Assembly (NCBI GenBank): GCA_937899725.1
Contig: CALCCA010000040.1
Span: 97,779-161,778 of the forward strand
Length of the DNA stretch: 64,000 nt
DNA from: an uncultured Halomicronema sp.
GTDB lineage: Bacteria; Cyanobacteriota; Cyanobacteriia; Phormidesmidales; Phormidesmidaceae
Direction: 5' to 3'
Position 1 is the stretch's first letter. Every line of letters starts with the position of its first letter. Under the pieces are notes generated by a model. The model was not told the DNA's origin. It did no database searches and saw nothing but the letters and a program-made list of their open reading frames with translations. The translations under genes were made by a program, and so were the position numbers. This document shows, piece after piece, positions 6,797 to 16,037 of the stretch.

Positions 6797-8902
6797 CTAA
6801 ATGACGTCATCATCATCGATGGCCGGCAGGTTGGCCGGGGCGATCGCGCGCACCAGGGTGGTTTTATAGCTCTCTTGCTGGGTCGCCAAATCGATCGCGA
6901 TCGCTTCAAAGGTTGCTTCAACACTGCCTAAGGGCACCTGTAATTTTAAAAATGCCGTCTGCTCACCAGCGTCTGCCGGGGTCCAGTTCATCAGCCAGCG
7001 GGGCCGGTCTACCAGCGTGCGACTTTGCATATCGGTGACCCATACCTTGACCGCCAATCGCCGGGGATAGGCCGGTAGGCGGATCGTAATGGGCAGCGGA
7101 GCACCGGCCACCAATTCACTTTGCGGCAAAACTAAAGTGGGGATGGGTACTGTCCCCAAATCTTCCAGGTCGGGGTCTTCGGGGCGCAGCACCTCAACGT
7201 AAGAAACTTCGGTCGCGGCTTCGGCATCGGAGGGGGAGGCAGCGAGTTCCTCCGATTCGTAAACGACCACCTCGTAGTTGGGCGGGCGATTGTTGATCGC
7301 GTCACCGCTCTGGGATGGCTCACCAGACAGCGATCGGGTAGCGGCCATGGGGGCACTGGGGAGTTCGAGCCCCGCCGCTTCGAGTTGGGCCTTGTGGTCA
7401 GCGGCAGCTTTTTGCGCTTCTTCCGCTAGAGCACTGAGCCGGGTCCAAAAGCGACTTTGATAATCTGGCTGAAATGTTGGCAGCGTCTCTTCGGGGGCAG
7501 GCACCGAGGGGGCGACTGGGGGCGCCGGCTGGGGCCGCCGCGATCGCCCAAAGGCGGGCAGCTCGACCGCCGGGCTAGACGTCGCTGGGGCGGCAGGACT
7601 CGGGGCCTCGGGGGCCGCTGGGGCTGGGGTTGAATCGGCCGCCGGTGGTTCAGGCGTTGCTGGGACTGGGGTCGGGCTGGCGGCTTGGGGGCGATCGCCA
7701 GACAGCAGTGGCAAACTGGGTGCCCCAATAGCTTTCTTATCTAGGGGCCGGTAAATGACCGGGGGCAAGGTCAGCCCGGTTGAGGGCAAATAAACCAGTC
7801 GAAACGGGATTTCCCGAGGTGCCGGGGAGGCAAGGTCAGGTTGGCGATCACCATCGGCGTCTCGACTATCGTCCGTGGGGGTCAGTGAGCCGTCGGTTTC
7901 AGTGGCGGGCTCATCGGCGTCACTCACCGCGTCGCCGAAGGTGGTTTCTGGCGATCGCTCCGCTTGGTTGGCCACAACCTCCAGCAGCGCATCGAGATTC
8001 AGCGTCACCGTAAATCCCTGAATAGCTAGGATTTGGGGCGGCTCGGAGGCCAGCCAGAGGCTGAGTTCACCGACCAGCAATCGAGTCGAGAGCTGAGCGG
8101 GCAGCTGCAGGGGCATTTCAAAGCGACTAGGCAAGGTAGCCATCGATTGGGCCTGCGTGGCTTGATGCACCACAGCGCCGGTCTCGGGATTGCGCATCTG
8201 CACCCACAGAGTGCCTGCACTGGCCAATCCTTCAACCTGAGAGAACGTGGTGATCTGGCCCTGCAAGATGAGGTCAGTCTGGGCATGGGCAACTAGCGCC
8301 TGATGCTGCAGCTGCAGGCGCAGCGGCAAATCTTCTAAAGGGGGCGTCGTTTCAGCCAGTTTTGTCGCTGCCGTCACGGCAGCATTGACGACGGGGGCAG
8401 AGGTTGAGAGGGTGTCCTCAGCTGACTGTGCGGTTGAGGGAGCAGAGCGTTCACCAGCGCTGGCAGAGGTCTCTGCCGGAGTCTTCGCGGCTAGCTGTTC
8501 CGCCAGGGTCGCTTCATCCAGCTCAATATCCCAATATTCCACCCCAGATTCGATGGCCAGCACCTGTAGCTGTACACCATATTCGCGGGGCTGGTCTGAG
8601 GCGGTGTCAGTCGGCAGATCGGCAGTGCAGTGAATAGTCCAGCGCCCCGGCGAGAGATGCGTAAAGGGCATCACCACCATGAGTCCGCTGGGATTCGTCT
8701 GGCCGACCCGTTGGCGAGTTTTGGGTTGCGGCGGCAGTTGCGCGGTCAACAGCTGGCTTAATCGAATCGTGATCGGCGTATCGCAATAGCTGGTGTGAGC
8801 GATAACGCGGTATCGCCCTTCAGAGATCTCAACGTGGGCAGTCTCCAGCGGCAGCCAGTCGTGATCGCCCTCTTTTTGTAGCAAAAACTCCCAATACGCC
8901 AT
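6797..8902 (-). CDS. Large Pro/Ala-rich conserved cyanobacterial protein, unknown function
   Basis: A 701-aa product from ATG 8902 (the frame opens two codons earlier at TTG). The N terminus (AYWEFLLQKEGDHDWLPLE, then VEISEGRYRVIA) is a pattern I recall from cyanobacterial proteins of unknown role. The N-terminal 130 residues and the last 130 or so look globular and beta-rich, with repeated phrases such as GRWTIHC and PLPITIRLPAYPRRLAVKVW that resemble Ig-like or carbohydrate-binding strands. Between them are long low-complexity linkers rich in Pro, Ala, Thr and Glu (about 140-190, 330-360 and 395-470). No signal peptide or membrane helix is visible. It may be a scaffold; that is inference only. 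Confidence 0.8.
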   Translation of the reverse strand: MAYWEFLLQKEGDHDWLPLETAHVEISEGRYRVIAHTSYCDTPITIRLSQLLTAQLPPQPKTRQRVGQTNPSGLMVVMPFTHLSPGRWTIHCTADLPTDTASDQPREYGVQLQVLAIESGVEYWDIELDEATLAEQLAAKTPAETSASAGERSAPSTAQSAEDTLSTSAPVVNAAVTAATKLAETTPPLEDLPLRLQLQHQALVAHAQTDLILQGQITTFSQVEGLASAGTLWVQMRNPETGAVVHQATQAQSMATLPSRFEMPLQLPAQLSTRLLVGELSLWLASEPPQILAIQGFTVTLNLDALLEVVANQAERSPETTFGDAVSDADEPATETDGSLTPTDDSRDADGDRQPDLASPAPREIPFRLVYLPSTGLTLPPVIYRPLDKKAIGAPSLPLLSGDRPQAASPTPVPATPEPPAADSTPAPAAPEAPSPAAPATSSPAVELPAFGRSRRPQPAPPVAPSVPAPEETLPTFQPDYQSRFWTRLSALAEEAQKAAADHKAQLEAAGLELPSAPMAATRSLSGEPSQSGDAINNRPPNYEVVVYESEELAASPSDAEAATEVSYVEVLRPEDPDLEDLGTVPIPTLVLPQSELVAGAPLPITIRLPAYPRRLAVKVWVTDMQSRTLVDRPRWLMNWTPADAGEQTAFLKLQVPLGSVEATFEAIAIDLATQQESYKTTLVRAIAPANLPAIDDDDVI

Positions 8903-9178
8903 AGCCAACCCTGCGCCAGCAAGTCCAAGGTTTCAGCAGTATAGCGGTCATCCTAGCGACTTACAGAAATTCCAGCAAATGTTTGTCTTTTATTCAGAGC
9001 TGCCATCCGCTAGCAGCTCAATATCGGTCCGGCAACGGTTTCAGCCCCTAACTTTTGTTGTCAAGGATTGTCGAGTAGATGCGATCACACTCGTCCCACG
9101 AGATTTAGTGATTGACGGCGGACGCGTCCTCGCTGCTTTACCCTCAGGCTGCGGCTCAGGAGCCGGCCTCCCTGATTG

Positions 9179-10465
9179 TCAAGACGCTTGGCGAACCGCT
9201 GCGATCTTGTGCTTCAGCTCAGCGGCAGCGGCACCGAGAGAGGCTTGACTCAGCGCCACCTGTTCGCCCGAGCCCAACCACTTGAGTTGCATGATGCCCT
9301 GCTCGGCTTCGGCTTCGCCCACAATCACGCACAATACCGCTCTACTGCGATCGGCGCGCTTAAACTGCTTGCCAAAGGCAGAACCGCTGAGATCCATCTC
9401 AACGGCTAACCCCACCTGCCGTAGCGTTTGGGCAATATTCAACGCTTTGCCCTCAGCGGCCTCGCCCCGAGAAACCACGTAAACATCCATCGCGGTGGAC
9501 GGCTCAACATTGAGTTGTTTGAGCAACAGCGTCAGCCGCTCTAACCCAATCGCCCACCCGATCGCAGGTGTACTCGGGCCGCCGAGCTGAGCCATCAAGC
9601 CGTCGTAGCGACCGCCCCCACAAACAGTTGCCTGAGCGCCCAAATCCGCCGACTGAATCTCAAACGCAGTGTGGGTGTAGTAATCGAGCCCGCGCACTAG
9701 GCGGGGATTGAGCTGATAGGCAATGCCTAAATCGGTCAGCCCCTGCTGCACGCGGTCAAAGTGGCGCTGCGAGTCAGCCGCCAGGTAGTCCAACAGGTTG
9801 GGCGCAGTTTGAACGATCGCCTGGGTGCGTTCATTTTTGCTATCCAAAATGCGAAGGGGATTGGTGTCTAGCCGACTTTGGGAGTCGCTGTCTAAATCGG
9901 CTTTGTGGGGAGTCAAAAAATCGACTAGGGCATCGCGATAGCGTTGGCGATCGTCGCCATTGCCAACGGAATTGAGATCCATCGTGAGAGATTTCAACCC
10001 CAGCGTTTGCAGCAGCGTGGTGGCGATCGCAATCACTTCGACATCGGCGCGAGGATCAGCACTCCCGACCAGTTCTACATCCAACTGGTGAAACTGGCGC
10101 TGCCGACCGGCTTGCGGCCGCTCATAGCGAAAGGCTGGCCCTACATGCCACAACCGCAGCACGCTGCCCTGCGACATCAGAGAATGCTCGTTAACCGCTC
10201 GGGCTAAACCCGCCGTAATTTCTGGCCGCAGGGTGATCGAGCGCCCCCCGCGATCTTCAAAGGTATACATTTCTTTGCCGACGACGTCGGTCGCCTCGCC
10301 AATGCCCCGCTCAAACAGGCCGGTCTGTTCCAACAGAGGGGGGCGAATTTCGCGATAGGCGGCGCGGTAGAGCAGCTCCCGAGCTGTGGCCTCAACCCAC
10401 TGCCACAGCGGCGTCTCGTCGGGCAAAATATCGCGCGTGCCGCGCAAAGCCTGCATGGGTGTCAT
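9179..10465 (-). CDS. hisS: Histidyl-tRNA synthetase
   Basis: Class II aminoacyl-tRNA synthetase that charges tRNA-His. Residues 1-325 form the catalytic core, with ALRGTRDILPDE at the start, motif 2 region ITLRPEITAGLARA, then RPQAGRQRQFHQLDVELVG, and the histidine-specific motifs RGLDYYTHTAFEI and CGGGRYDGL. The last 100 residues (DVYVVSRGEAAEGKAL onward) form the anticodon-binding HGTP domain. 428 aa is the normal size. ATG 10465 is used; Met4 is an alternative. The next upstream gene on the same strand ends at 10568, about 100 bases away. Confidence 0.96.
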   Translation of the reverse strand: MTPMQALRGTRDILPDETPLWQWVEATARELLYRAAYREIRPPLLEQTGLFERGIGEATDVVGKEMYTFEDRGGRSITLRPEITAGLARAVNEHSLMSQGSVLRLWHVGPAFRYERPQAGRQRQFHQLDVELVGSADPRADVEVIAIATTLLQTLGLKSLTMDLNSVGNGDDRQRYRDALVDFLTPHKADLDSDSQSRLDTNPLRILDSKNERTQAIVQTAPNLLDYLAADSQRHFDRVQQGLTDLGIAYQLNPRLVRGLDYYTHTAFEIQSADLGAQATVCGGGRYDGLMAQLGGPSTPAIGWAIGLERLTLLLKQLNVEPSTAMDVYVVSRGEAAEGKALNIAQTLRQVGLAVEMDLSGSAFGKQFKRADRSRAVLCVIVGEAEAEQGIMQLKWLGSGEQVALSQASLGAAAAELKHKIAAVRQAS

Positions 10466-10567
10466 AACGTCATCATCTCTTGCAAAATCGGGGCGGGCGA
10501 TCGCGCCAGCAGATTTACTATGCGGCCCTAATCACCCCTGAATCACTGAATAGAACGTGGTGATCGC

Positions 10568-10918
10568 CTACTTACCAAGGGTCTCCCAATGGCCGTAGCG
10601 ATCGCCATAATGGGTCAAAATGGCCTCGGTTTGGGGCTGACAGCGAGCCGCCGCTGCAGCGTCATAGCGAATCCAGATGCCGCCGACCTGGCTTTGTAAA
10701 TAGTCAAACTCTTTCGCCGTCTGAGGGAGTAAGCCCGTGTTGACCCCTGCAATTTGGCGCAGATGGGCCGCCACCTCGCGATAAACCGCCAGCGGCAAGC
10801 GCGGACTGTGCAGCCGATACTCAACCTGCTGAGGCACCGCTGGGCCGCTCGCCTCAGCGTCGCCGGTCGCCATCTCGGACGGGCCGGTCATATCGGGTTT
10901 TTCTAAAGAATCAGCCAT
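10568..10918 (-). CDS. Conserved cyanobacterial protein of unknown function
   Basis: A 116-aa product from ATG 10918 (MADSLEKPD). That start lies 4 bases after the stop of the pedR-like gene, which suggests cotranscription; the frame also opens earlier at 10951, inside pedR. After a 35-residue acidic, probably disordered N terminus there is a compact domain: YRLHSPRLPLAVYREVAAHL, GVNTGLLPQTAKEFDYLQSQ, GGIWIRY. I recall this as conserved in cyanobacteria, but no function is known to me. The link to the redox regulator is a context clue only. Confidence 0.75.
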   Translation of the reverse strand: MADSLEKPDMTGPSEMATGDAEASGPAVPQQVEYRLHSPRLPLAVYREVAAHLRQIAGVNTGLLPQTAKEFDYLQSQVGGIWIRYDAAAAARCQPQTEAILTHYGDRYGHWETLGK

Positions 10919-10922
10919 GATT

Positions 10923-11210
10923 TCAGGAAGTCGCCCCATTGTCAGCACCACTCGGCAACGGGCAGCAGTTGACGTCGTTAATACACACCTTGCCCCACTG
11001 CAGCGCCCACCTGACCAGCGCGACGCGGTTGCCGGTGGCAGTTTTCGTCAAAATATTGCTGACGTGATTATCCACCGTGCGCTTGCTAATTTCTAACTCG
11101 TCAGAAATTTCTTGATTGGTCAGGCCGGCGGCGACCCGCTCGACGATCTGCAATTCTCGTTCCGAGAGGGTGCCGTAAGCCTGAACGTCGGAAGACTTGC
11201 TGCCTGTCAT
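10923..11210 (-). CDS. pedR: LuxR-type transcriptional regulator, PedR-like
   Basis: A 95-aa protein made almost entirely of a LuxR/GerE winged helix-turn-helix: LSERELQIVERVAAGLTNQEIS (residues 15-36), then LEISKRTVDNHVSNILTK as recognition helix. There is no receiver domain. It closely resembles the small cyanobacterial regulator PedR, whose activity answers to photosynthetic electron transport through thioredoxin acting on cysteine. Three cysteines here (76, 82 and 83, in KVCINDVNCC) sit just after the HTH, as expected for such a redox switch. The downstream gene starts 4 bases after this stop. An AT-rich TATATA lies about 20 bases upstream of the start. Confidence 0.85.
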   Translation of the reverse strand: MTGSKSSDVQAYGTLSERELQIVERVAAGLTNQEISDELEISKRTVDNHVSNILTKTATGNRVALVRWALQWGKVCINDVNCCPLPSGADNGATS

Positions 11211-11607
11211 GATCTCAAAAGAAAATTTGTGTATATATGCTCACCAGTCTACTGTCTTGCGCCTGTCAAGGCTGCAGAAAAGTGGAATTTGTGTGGACGT
11301 GTTCCCCTCAAAGCCAAAGGATGATTGCGCTTTGAACGATGACAGGGCGGCGCTGCTGGTTCAACTTTGTCGGCTCAACCGTCCGTGAGAGAGAATTCTG
11401 ACACCGCCGCCGCATTTTCGGGTTGGCGGATTTATCACAGCTCCCTGAGACCAGACGACCAATCGGTTTTCTTGGCAGTAGTCTCCCGATCCTTTGACGG
11501 TTATCCACTTGGAACTCTCAAGCATGAACCTTAAACCCCAGTCATTCCCCTTAGATCATTACTAACTGTGAGCCTTAAATCCAAGTCACCGTCTGCCCGC
11601 TAACGCT
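11211..11607. other. Spacer with a short direct repeat
   Basis: About 400 bases with no convincing gene. The pedR promoter should be at its left end. Near the right end a near-repeat occurs: AACCTTAAACCCCAGTCA at 11527-11544 and GCCTTAAATCCAAGTCA at 11572-11588, offset about 44 bases. Meaning unknown. Confidence 0.35.
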
Positions 11608-12018
11608 TCAGAACTGGGTGCACTGATCACCCTCGCAAGTCGGATAGGCCGACTCATAAACGCCTTCGCGGCCCCCAAGGAGCTGGTAGCGATGATCACG
11701 AATGAAGGCGTAAAATCCATCGCCGCCCGCTTTGGCCCCTGGCAGCGCTCGGTAGGCCTGCACAAAGAGATTTCCCAAAGGCAGCAACCGGCCAATTTCT
11801 TCAGCGGCGTCGCTGCCCTGCCAGCGCTGGGTCGGAGCAGTTTGATCCAGCAAGATCATGCCCTGCTCGCAGTCTTGTGGCGAAATCTGCCACTGCTGCA
11901 GCGTGGCGGTCTGCTGCATCGGCACGTATTGAAGCTGTTTGCCCTGGTCAAGCTGCTCTAGCAGACGGACGAGGGTGACACACAAATTGCAGGTGCCATC
12001 ATAAATCACTGTGTACAT
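11608..12018 (-). CDS. DCC-family (DUF393) thiol-disulfide oxidoreductase-like protein
   Basis: A 136-aa product from ATG 12018; the frame is open further upstream to 12108, but the DCC motif normally lies at the extreme N terminus. VIYDGTCNLC is the DxxCxxC signature of DUF393, a thioredoxin-like fold, followed by a short domain with LLDQTAPTQRWQGSDA and LPLGNLFVQAYRALPG. The tail adds CEGDQC, two more cysteines near the end. A redox role is likely from the fold; substrates are unknown for the family. It is divergent from pstC, sharing the spacer that holds the Pho box. Confidence 0.85.
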   Translation of the reverse strand: MYTVIYDGTCNLCVTLVRLLEQLDQGKQLQYVPMQQTATLQQWQISPQDCEQGMILLDQTAPTQRWQGSDAAEEIGRLLPLGNLFVQAYRALPGAKAGGDGFYAFIRDHRYQLLGGREGVYESAYPTCEGDQCTQF

Positions 12019-12111
12019 GGCAAAAGCGCGATCGCGACGTTTATAGCCTAAAAGATTCCTCCCCAAAACGGGAAGGACGGGCAGGCATGGGGACCGGCTC
12101 CCAGACAAAAG

Positions 12112-12153
12112 GTTAAGCCAGTCTTAAACAGACCTTTACGCATTGTCTATACG
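12112..12153 (+). promoter_or_regulatory. Three-unit Pho box and -10 upstream of pstC
   Basis: Three direct 8-mers start exactly 11 bases apart: GTTAAGCC (12112), CTTAAACA (12123), CTTTACGC (12134). This is the spacing of PhoB/SphR boxes. TATACG at 12148-12153 could be the -10. It fits phosphate-starvation control of pstCAB. Confidence 0.72.
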
Positions 12154-12308
12154 ATGCCAGCGAGCGTTCCTGTATCTTGCTGTTAGCTAAAGCCATATCC
12201 AGACCGGTGCTGCCTGCTGCAGCCATTGAGGATATTCGCGGCAAAGGATTTATGGGTTGCCGATCGCCGCCAATTCTCAACCGAAAACTTCTCTTCCTAC
12301 AGTTGCTA

Positions 12309-13340
12309 ATGTCCGCTGAAACGCCCTCGCCAAAGAACGTCCACCTTTGGCAAGCCAACTATAAAAGCGCCAAAACTCTGGAGACAATCATCCGAGTGCT
12401 TTGCGGTTTTTTTGCCGTGATTTCCATTGCCACGACCGCTGGGATCATTGGCACTCTGGTTTTTGAAACCATCGAGTTTTTCCAAGAAGTTCCCCTATGG
12501 CAATTTCTGACTGATACTCGTTGGACGCCGTTGTTTGCCAGCAAGCAATTTGGCATCTTTGTGCTGATGAGTGCCACCTTATTGACCTCAACCATCGCCA
12601 TCTCGGTGGCGGTGCCGCTGGGGTTGCTCTCGGCCATCTTTCTCAGCGAATACGCCTCCACCCCCATGCGTAAAACTCTCAAGCCCCTGTTAGAGGTGCT
12701 GGCGGGGATTCCTTCTGTGGTGTTTGGGTACTTTGCGTTGTTGACGGTCACGCCGTTCTTACAAGAAATCTTCGATTTTGTCAGAACGCCGATTCCGATT
12801 CCGGCGTGGCTCGATTTTTTGCCATTCACTCAGTACTATGAGCCTGATTTTTTCTTAGAGCTGCCGTTTCCCTACCTGGAAGGATTCAACGCCTTAAGTG
12901 CCGGGCTGGTATTAGGCATCAGCATTACGCCGCTCGTCGCCTCGCTGAGTGAAGATGCGATTTATTCGGTGCCTCAGGGGTTACGCGATGGAGCCTACGC
13001 CCTAGGCGCGACCAAGCGCGAAACGATCTTGGCGGTCGTGATTCCAGCGGCGCTGTCCGGTATCGTGGCCTCGATTATCCTGGCGATTTCTCGTGCCGTG
13101 GGCGAAACCATGATTGTGACGTTGGCGGCGGGGCAAAACCCTAACCTGGGGTTCAACCCCTTTGTGCCGGTGATGACGATGACCGCTTATATCGTACAGG
13201 TCAGTCTCGGCGATACAGCAGTGGGGACGCTGCCCTACAAAACGATCTTTGCCGTTGGCATGACGCTGTTTTTGATGACGCTGACACTCAATATTTTCAG
13301 CTTTTGGTTTGTTCGCCGATTCCGCGAGAGGTACGAGTGA
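12309..13340 (+). CDS. pstC: Phosphate ABC transporter permease PstC
   Basis: Inner-membrane permease of the high-affinity phosphate transporter. A 343-aa product from ATG 12309; the frame opens at 12177, but the extra 44 residues look non-coding. Six hydrophobic helices can be placed, with a periplasmic insert (about residues 155-200, Pro/Phe-rich) before the last three. The permease signature for ATPase contact is [16 protein letters not shown], followed by the PstC-typical RAVGETMIV. The stop TGA shares its A with the pstA start (TGATG), so translation is probably coupled. A Pho box lies 170 bases upstream. Confidence 0.94.
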   Translation: MSAETPSPKNVHLWQANYKSAKTLETIIRVLCGFFAVISIATTAGIIGTLVFETIEFFQEVPLWQFLTDTRWTPLFASKQFGIFVLMSATLLTSTIAISVAVPLGLLSAIFLSEYASTPMRKTLKPLLEVLAGIPSVVFGYFALLTVTPFLQEIFDFVRTPIPIPAWLDFLPFTQYYEPDFFLELPFPYLEGFNALSAGLVLGISITPLVASLSEDAIYSVPQGLRDGAYALGATKRETILAVVIPAALSGIVASIILAISRAVGETMIVTLAAGQNPNLGFNPFVPVMTMTAYIVQVSLGDTAVGTLPYKTIFAVGMTLFLMTLTLNIFSFWFVRRFRERYE

Positions 13341-14266
13341 TGACATTTGAAAGCATCACAGACGCTCAGGCCGAGGCCAATTTGGTGACAGCTGAAGCGA
13401 AATTTCAGCCCAACTTAGCGGGGCGCTATCGATTAGATGCAATCTTTAAAGCGGCCACGATCGCGGCGACGACCATCGCGATCGCCGTTTTAGCCTGGCT
13501 GATGTTCGATGTGCTGCTCAGCGGTGTCGGTAGCCTTGACTGGAGTTTTCTCACCAGCTTTCCGTCCCGTCGACCTGAGCAGGCGGGTATTCTGTCAGCC
13601 CTAGTGGGTACTGGCTGGGTGATGTTTTTGGTGGCCGTCTTTTCGTTTCCGATCGGGGTGGGCTCAGGCCTGTTTCTCGAAGAATTTTCCGACGACAACT
13701 GGTTTGCCCGATTCATCGAAATCAATATCAGCAACCTGGCTGGAGTGCCCTCAATTATTTATGGTCTGTTGGGACTCACGGCCTTTGTCATCATCCTCGG
13801 CGACTGGACCGGTGGCCGCAGCATTTTGACCGGGGCCTTAACTTTAACCCTGTTGATCTTGCCCATCATTATCGTCGCCACCCGCGAAGCGCTGCGAGCG
13901 GTGCCCGACAGTATTCGCCAGGCAGGCTATGCCTTAGGGGCCAATAGCTGGCAGGTGATTTGGAGCCATACGCTGCCAACAGCGTTTCCCGGCATTTTGA
14001 CCGGGGTGATTCTGGCTCTATCGCGGGCGATCGGGGAAACTGCCCCCCTGATTACGATTGGAGCCTTAACCTTTATCCCCTTCCTCCCCGAGGGGCCGCT
14101 TGATCCTTTCACGGTGCTGCCGATTCAAATTTATAACTGGGTAAGCCGCCCCCAAAAAGACTTTCACGACCTAGCAGCTTCTGGCATTATCGTGCTGCTC
14201 GTGGTTTTACTAGTGATGAATTCCTTCGCAATTTTTCTGCGAAGCCGATTTCAGAAAGCTCGCTAA
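13340..14266 (+). CDS. pstA: Phosphate ABC transporter permease PstA
   Basis: Second permease of the Pst system, 308 aa from ATG 13340, overlapping the pstC stop by one base. Six membrane helices; the ATPase-contact loop is SIRQAGYALGANSWQVI and the following helix carries RAIGETAPLITIGA, typical of PstA. A 30-residue soluble N terminus precedes helix one. It forms the membrane pore with PstC and is powered by PstB encoded just downstream. Confidence 0.95.
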   Translation: MTFESITDAQAEANLVTAEAKFQPNLAGRYRLDAIFKAATIAATTIAIAVLAWLMFDVLLSGVGSLDWSFLTSFPSRRPEQAGILSALVGTGWVMFLVAVFSFPIGVGSGLFLEEFSDDNWFARFIEINISNLAGVPSIIYGLLGLTAFVIILGDWTGGRSILTGALTLTLLILPIIIVATREALRAVPDSIRQAGYALGANSWQVIWSHTLPTAFPGILTGVILALSRAIGETAPLITIGALTFIPFLPEGPLDPFTVLPIQIYNWVSRPQKDFHDLAASGIIVLLVVLLVMNSFAIFLRSRFQKAR

Positions 14267-14291
14267 AGCTCTCTTAACCTTTTCATTGCAA
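14262..14291 (+). promoter_or_regulatory. Internal Pho box before pstB
   Basis: Units at 11-base steps: GCTAAAGC (14262), CTTAACCT (14273), CATTGCAA (14284). The central one is a perfect Pho half-site; the flanking two are degenerate. It overlaps the pstA stop and may give pstB its own phosphate-regulated start. Confidence 0.55.
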
Positions 14292-14329
14292 AGTTGGTGT
14301 ACTCTCTTGCTGTTGTTTGCGATCTAATT

Positions 14330-15151
14330 ATGTTGCAGGACACTTCATCCCCCGCTGTTTCTAGCGCTGCTATTTCGGTTGAAAAACTCAACGTTTATTA
14401 CGGCTCCAATCTGGCCGTTCGTGATGTTTATCTAGACATCCCTCGCAATCAAATTGCAGCCTTTATTGGGCCGTCTGGCTGCGGCAAAAGCACCGTGCTG
14501 CGATGCTTTAACCGGATGAATGACCTGATCGCAAGTGCCCGCGTTGAAGGCACCATTCGCTTTGAAGGGATGGATATCTACCCCAGTGGCGAAGCGGCTA
14601 AAAACTTCGACCCGGTTGAGCTGCGCCGTCGCATCGGCATGGTGTTCCAAAAGCCCAACCCGTTTCCCAAGTCAATTTACGAAAACATCGCCTGGGGAGC
14701 CCGCATCAACGGCTATCGCGGCGATATGGATGAACTGGTAGAGCGCTCTTTGCGCGGCGCGGCCATCTGGGATGAAGTTAAGGACAAGCTGAAGGAAAGT
14801 GGTCTCGCCCTCTCGGGCGGACAGCAGCAGCGTCTGTGTATTGCGCGGGCGATCGCGATTGAGCCAGAAGTCATTTTGATGGATGAGCCCTGCGCCGCTC
14901 TTGACCCGATCTCAACCCTCAAAATTGAGGAGTTGATGTCGCAGCTCAAGGAGAAGTTCACCATTGTGATCGTGACCCACAACATGCAGCAGGCTTCTCG
15001 CGTGTCTGACCGCACCGCTTTCTACAACGCAGAAGCGACTGATGCCGGGGGCAAGGTGGGGTACTTAGTCGAGTATGACGACACCGAAGTCATCTTTGGC
15101 AACCCTAAAGAAGAATACACCCGTGACTATGTCTCGGGCCGCTTTGGCTAA
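14330..15151 (+). CDS. pstB: Phosphate ABC transporter ATP-binding protein PstB
   Basis: ATPase of the Pst phosphate importer, 273 aa from ATG 14330. An in-frame TTG at 14294 is possible, but it would directly abut the Pho box. Walker A is GPSGCGKST (residues about 45-53), the Q-loop is [11 protein letters not shown], the signature is LSGGQQQRL, Walker B is VILMDEP, and the switch His is in IVTHNMQQA. The Q-loop NPFP and the end ([12 protein letters not shown]) are PstB-specific. Start is 63 bases after pstA. No pstS is adjacent; the binding protein at 44.4 kb is the candidate partner. Confidence 0.96.
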   Translation: MLQDTSSPAVSSAAISVEKLNVYYGSNLAVRDVYLDIPRNQIAAFIGPSGCGKSTVLRCFNRMNDLIASARVEGTIRFEGMDIYPSGEAAKNFDPVELRRRIGMVFQKPNPFPKSIYENIAWGARINGYRGDMDELVERSLRGAAIWDEVKDKLKESGLALSGGQQQRLCIARAIAIEPEVILMDEPCAALDPISTLKIEELMSQLKEKFTIVIVTHNMQQASRVSDRTAFYNAEATDAGGKVGYLVEYDDTEVIFGNPKEEYTRDYVSGRFG

Positions 15152-15186
15152 GGCTGACTGACTGCACCGATAAATTCAGTCGGAAT

Positions 15187-15225
15187 GATGAAGGGTTCGA
15201 GGCGATCGCTCCGAATCCTTTCATC
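15187..15225 (+). terminator. Hairpin after pstB, possible terminator
   Basis: A 39-base imperfect palindrome (GATGAA...TTTCATC arms, one bulge) centred on GCGATCGC, followed by GTTTC. The T-run is weak, so termination is plausible but not sure. Confidence 0.5.
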
Positions 15226-15368
15226 GTTTCGGCAAACCGCGTTGACTCATCTCACGATGCTGAGAGTGCTTTGGCTCAAGCGCTCTCTTCTAACGCAAAC
15301 CGTAGTTGCCCTCCTCAAGGTCTCTGAAGTAGTGATTTGACAGGCGTCTCAATGTTCTGACCTCCAAC

Positions 15369-15738
15369 AGACCTCTTGCAAATTAGCGCCAGCAAGTTTT
15401 AGCAAGATGAGGAGACATCAGAATCTTCCAACAAAAACGTTTCCTGATGATGAAATCCACAATAGCAAACCCTCTTTCCAATCAGCACTTCAAGCGTCAG
15501 TTCGGAGTCTCCAAGAAACTCTTTAGGCGGATGGAGACTCCGAACTGACGCCATACGGAGACCGAACCCAACACCGGGAGCTAAGCCCAAATTATGCCTG
15601 GAGAAACGGGTGCTGGTAAATTTGGCATATCGTCGCCGTTGCTATGGGCTACGCTGCAGTCTCATCGCGGCCATCTACAACCATGAACGGTCACAGGTTG
15701 CTTGATGCGGCAGTTTCTGATTAATCTGCAACAAATCT
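15369..15738 (+). mobile_element. Decayed IS5-like element, copy A (internal deletion)
   Basis: Terminal inverted repeats of about 17 bases are visible (AGACCTCTTGCAAATTA at the left; the complement of AGATTTGTTGCAGATTA at the right). Inside, the first codons of a DDE transposase can be read (LSNQHFKRQFGVSKKLF), followed by a stop, and the last part matches the 3' end of copy B (CGCTATGGGCT, then TCTCATCGCGGCCA). About 370 bases remain of an element that should be over 800. It contains a 19-bp perfect inverted repeat (15494-15512 with 15533-15551). Same orientation as copy B at 20885. Confidence 0.85.
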
Positions 15739-15750
15739 ATTAGTCAGCAG

Positions 15751-15984
15751 CTATTGCAGACCATCGAGCATGGCCACGATCAAGATCGCGCCAACGAGAC
15801 TGGTACAAGCTTTCCAAAAGACAGTCCAGAGAACCTGATAAATTGGTAAGAGTGCTTCTCCTGCGCCAAAGATGCCCGCTAGCGCTAGTAACACAGTGCA
15901 GCTAAACATTGTGACAAACAGGATTTTGAGCAAATGCCCAATTAGCCGCAGAAGCGTATCGTAAGTATTGATGGGTTGCCGCAT
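15751..15984 (-). CDS. Small membrane protein, downstream partner of NfeD-like gene
   Basis: A 77-aa product with two hydrophobic helices (about residues 12-42 and 48-74), short N-terminal soluble segment and no recognisable motif. ATG 15984 is preceded by AGGAGGTG at ideal distance, the strongest ribosome binding site in this part of the window. It lies 53 bases after the NfeD-like gene on the same strand, so the pair is probably one operon transcribed towards IS copy A, whose end is 12 bases beyond the stop. Function unknown. Confidence 0.68.
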   Translation of the reverse strand: MRQPINTYDTLLRLIGHLLKILFVTMFSCTVLLALAGIFGAGEALLPIYQVLWTVFWKACTSLVGAILIVAMLDGLQ

Positions 15985-16037
15985 TTATTTCACCTCCTTG
16001 TGGCCTCAAGCGCCAAAATTTTGAACAGGGTTACCGA

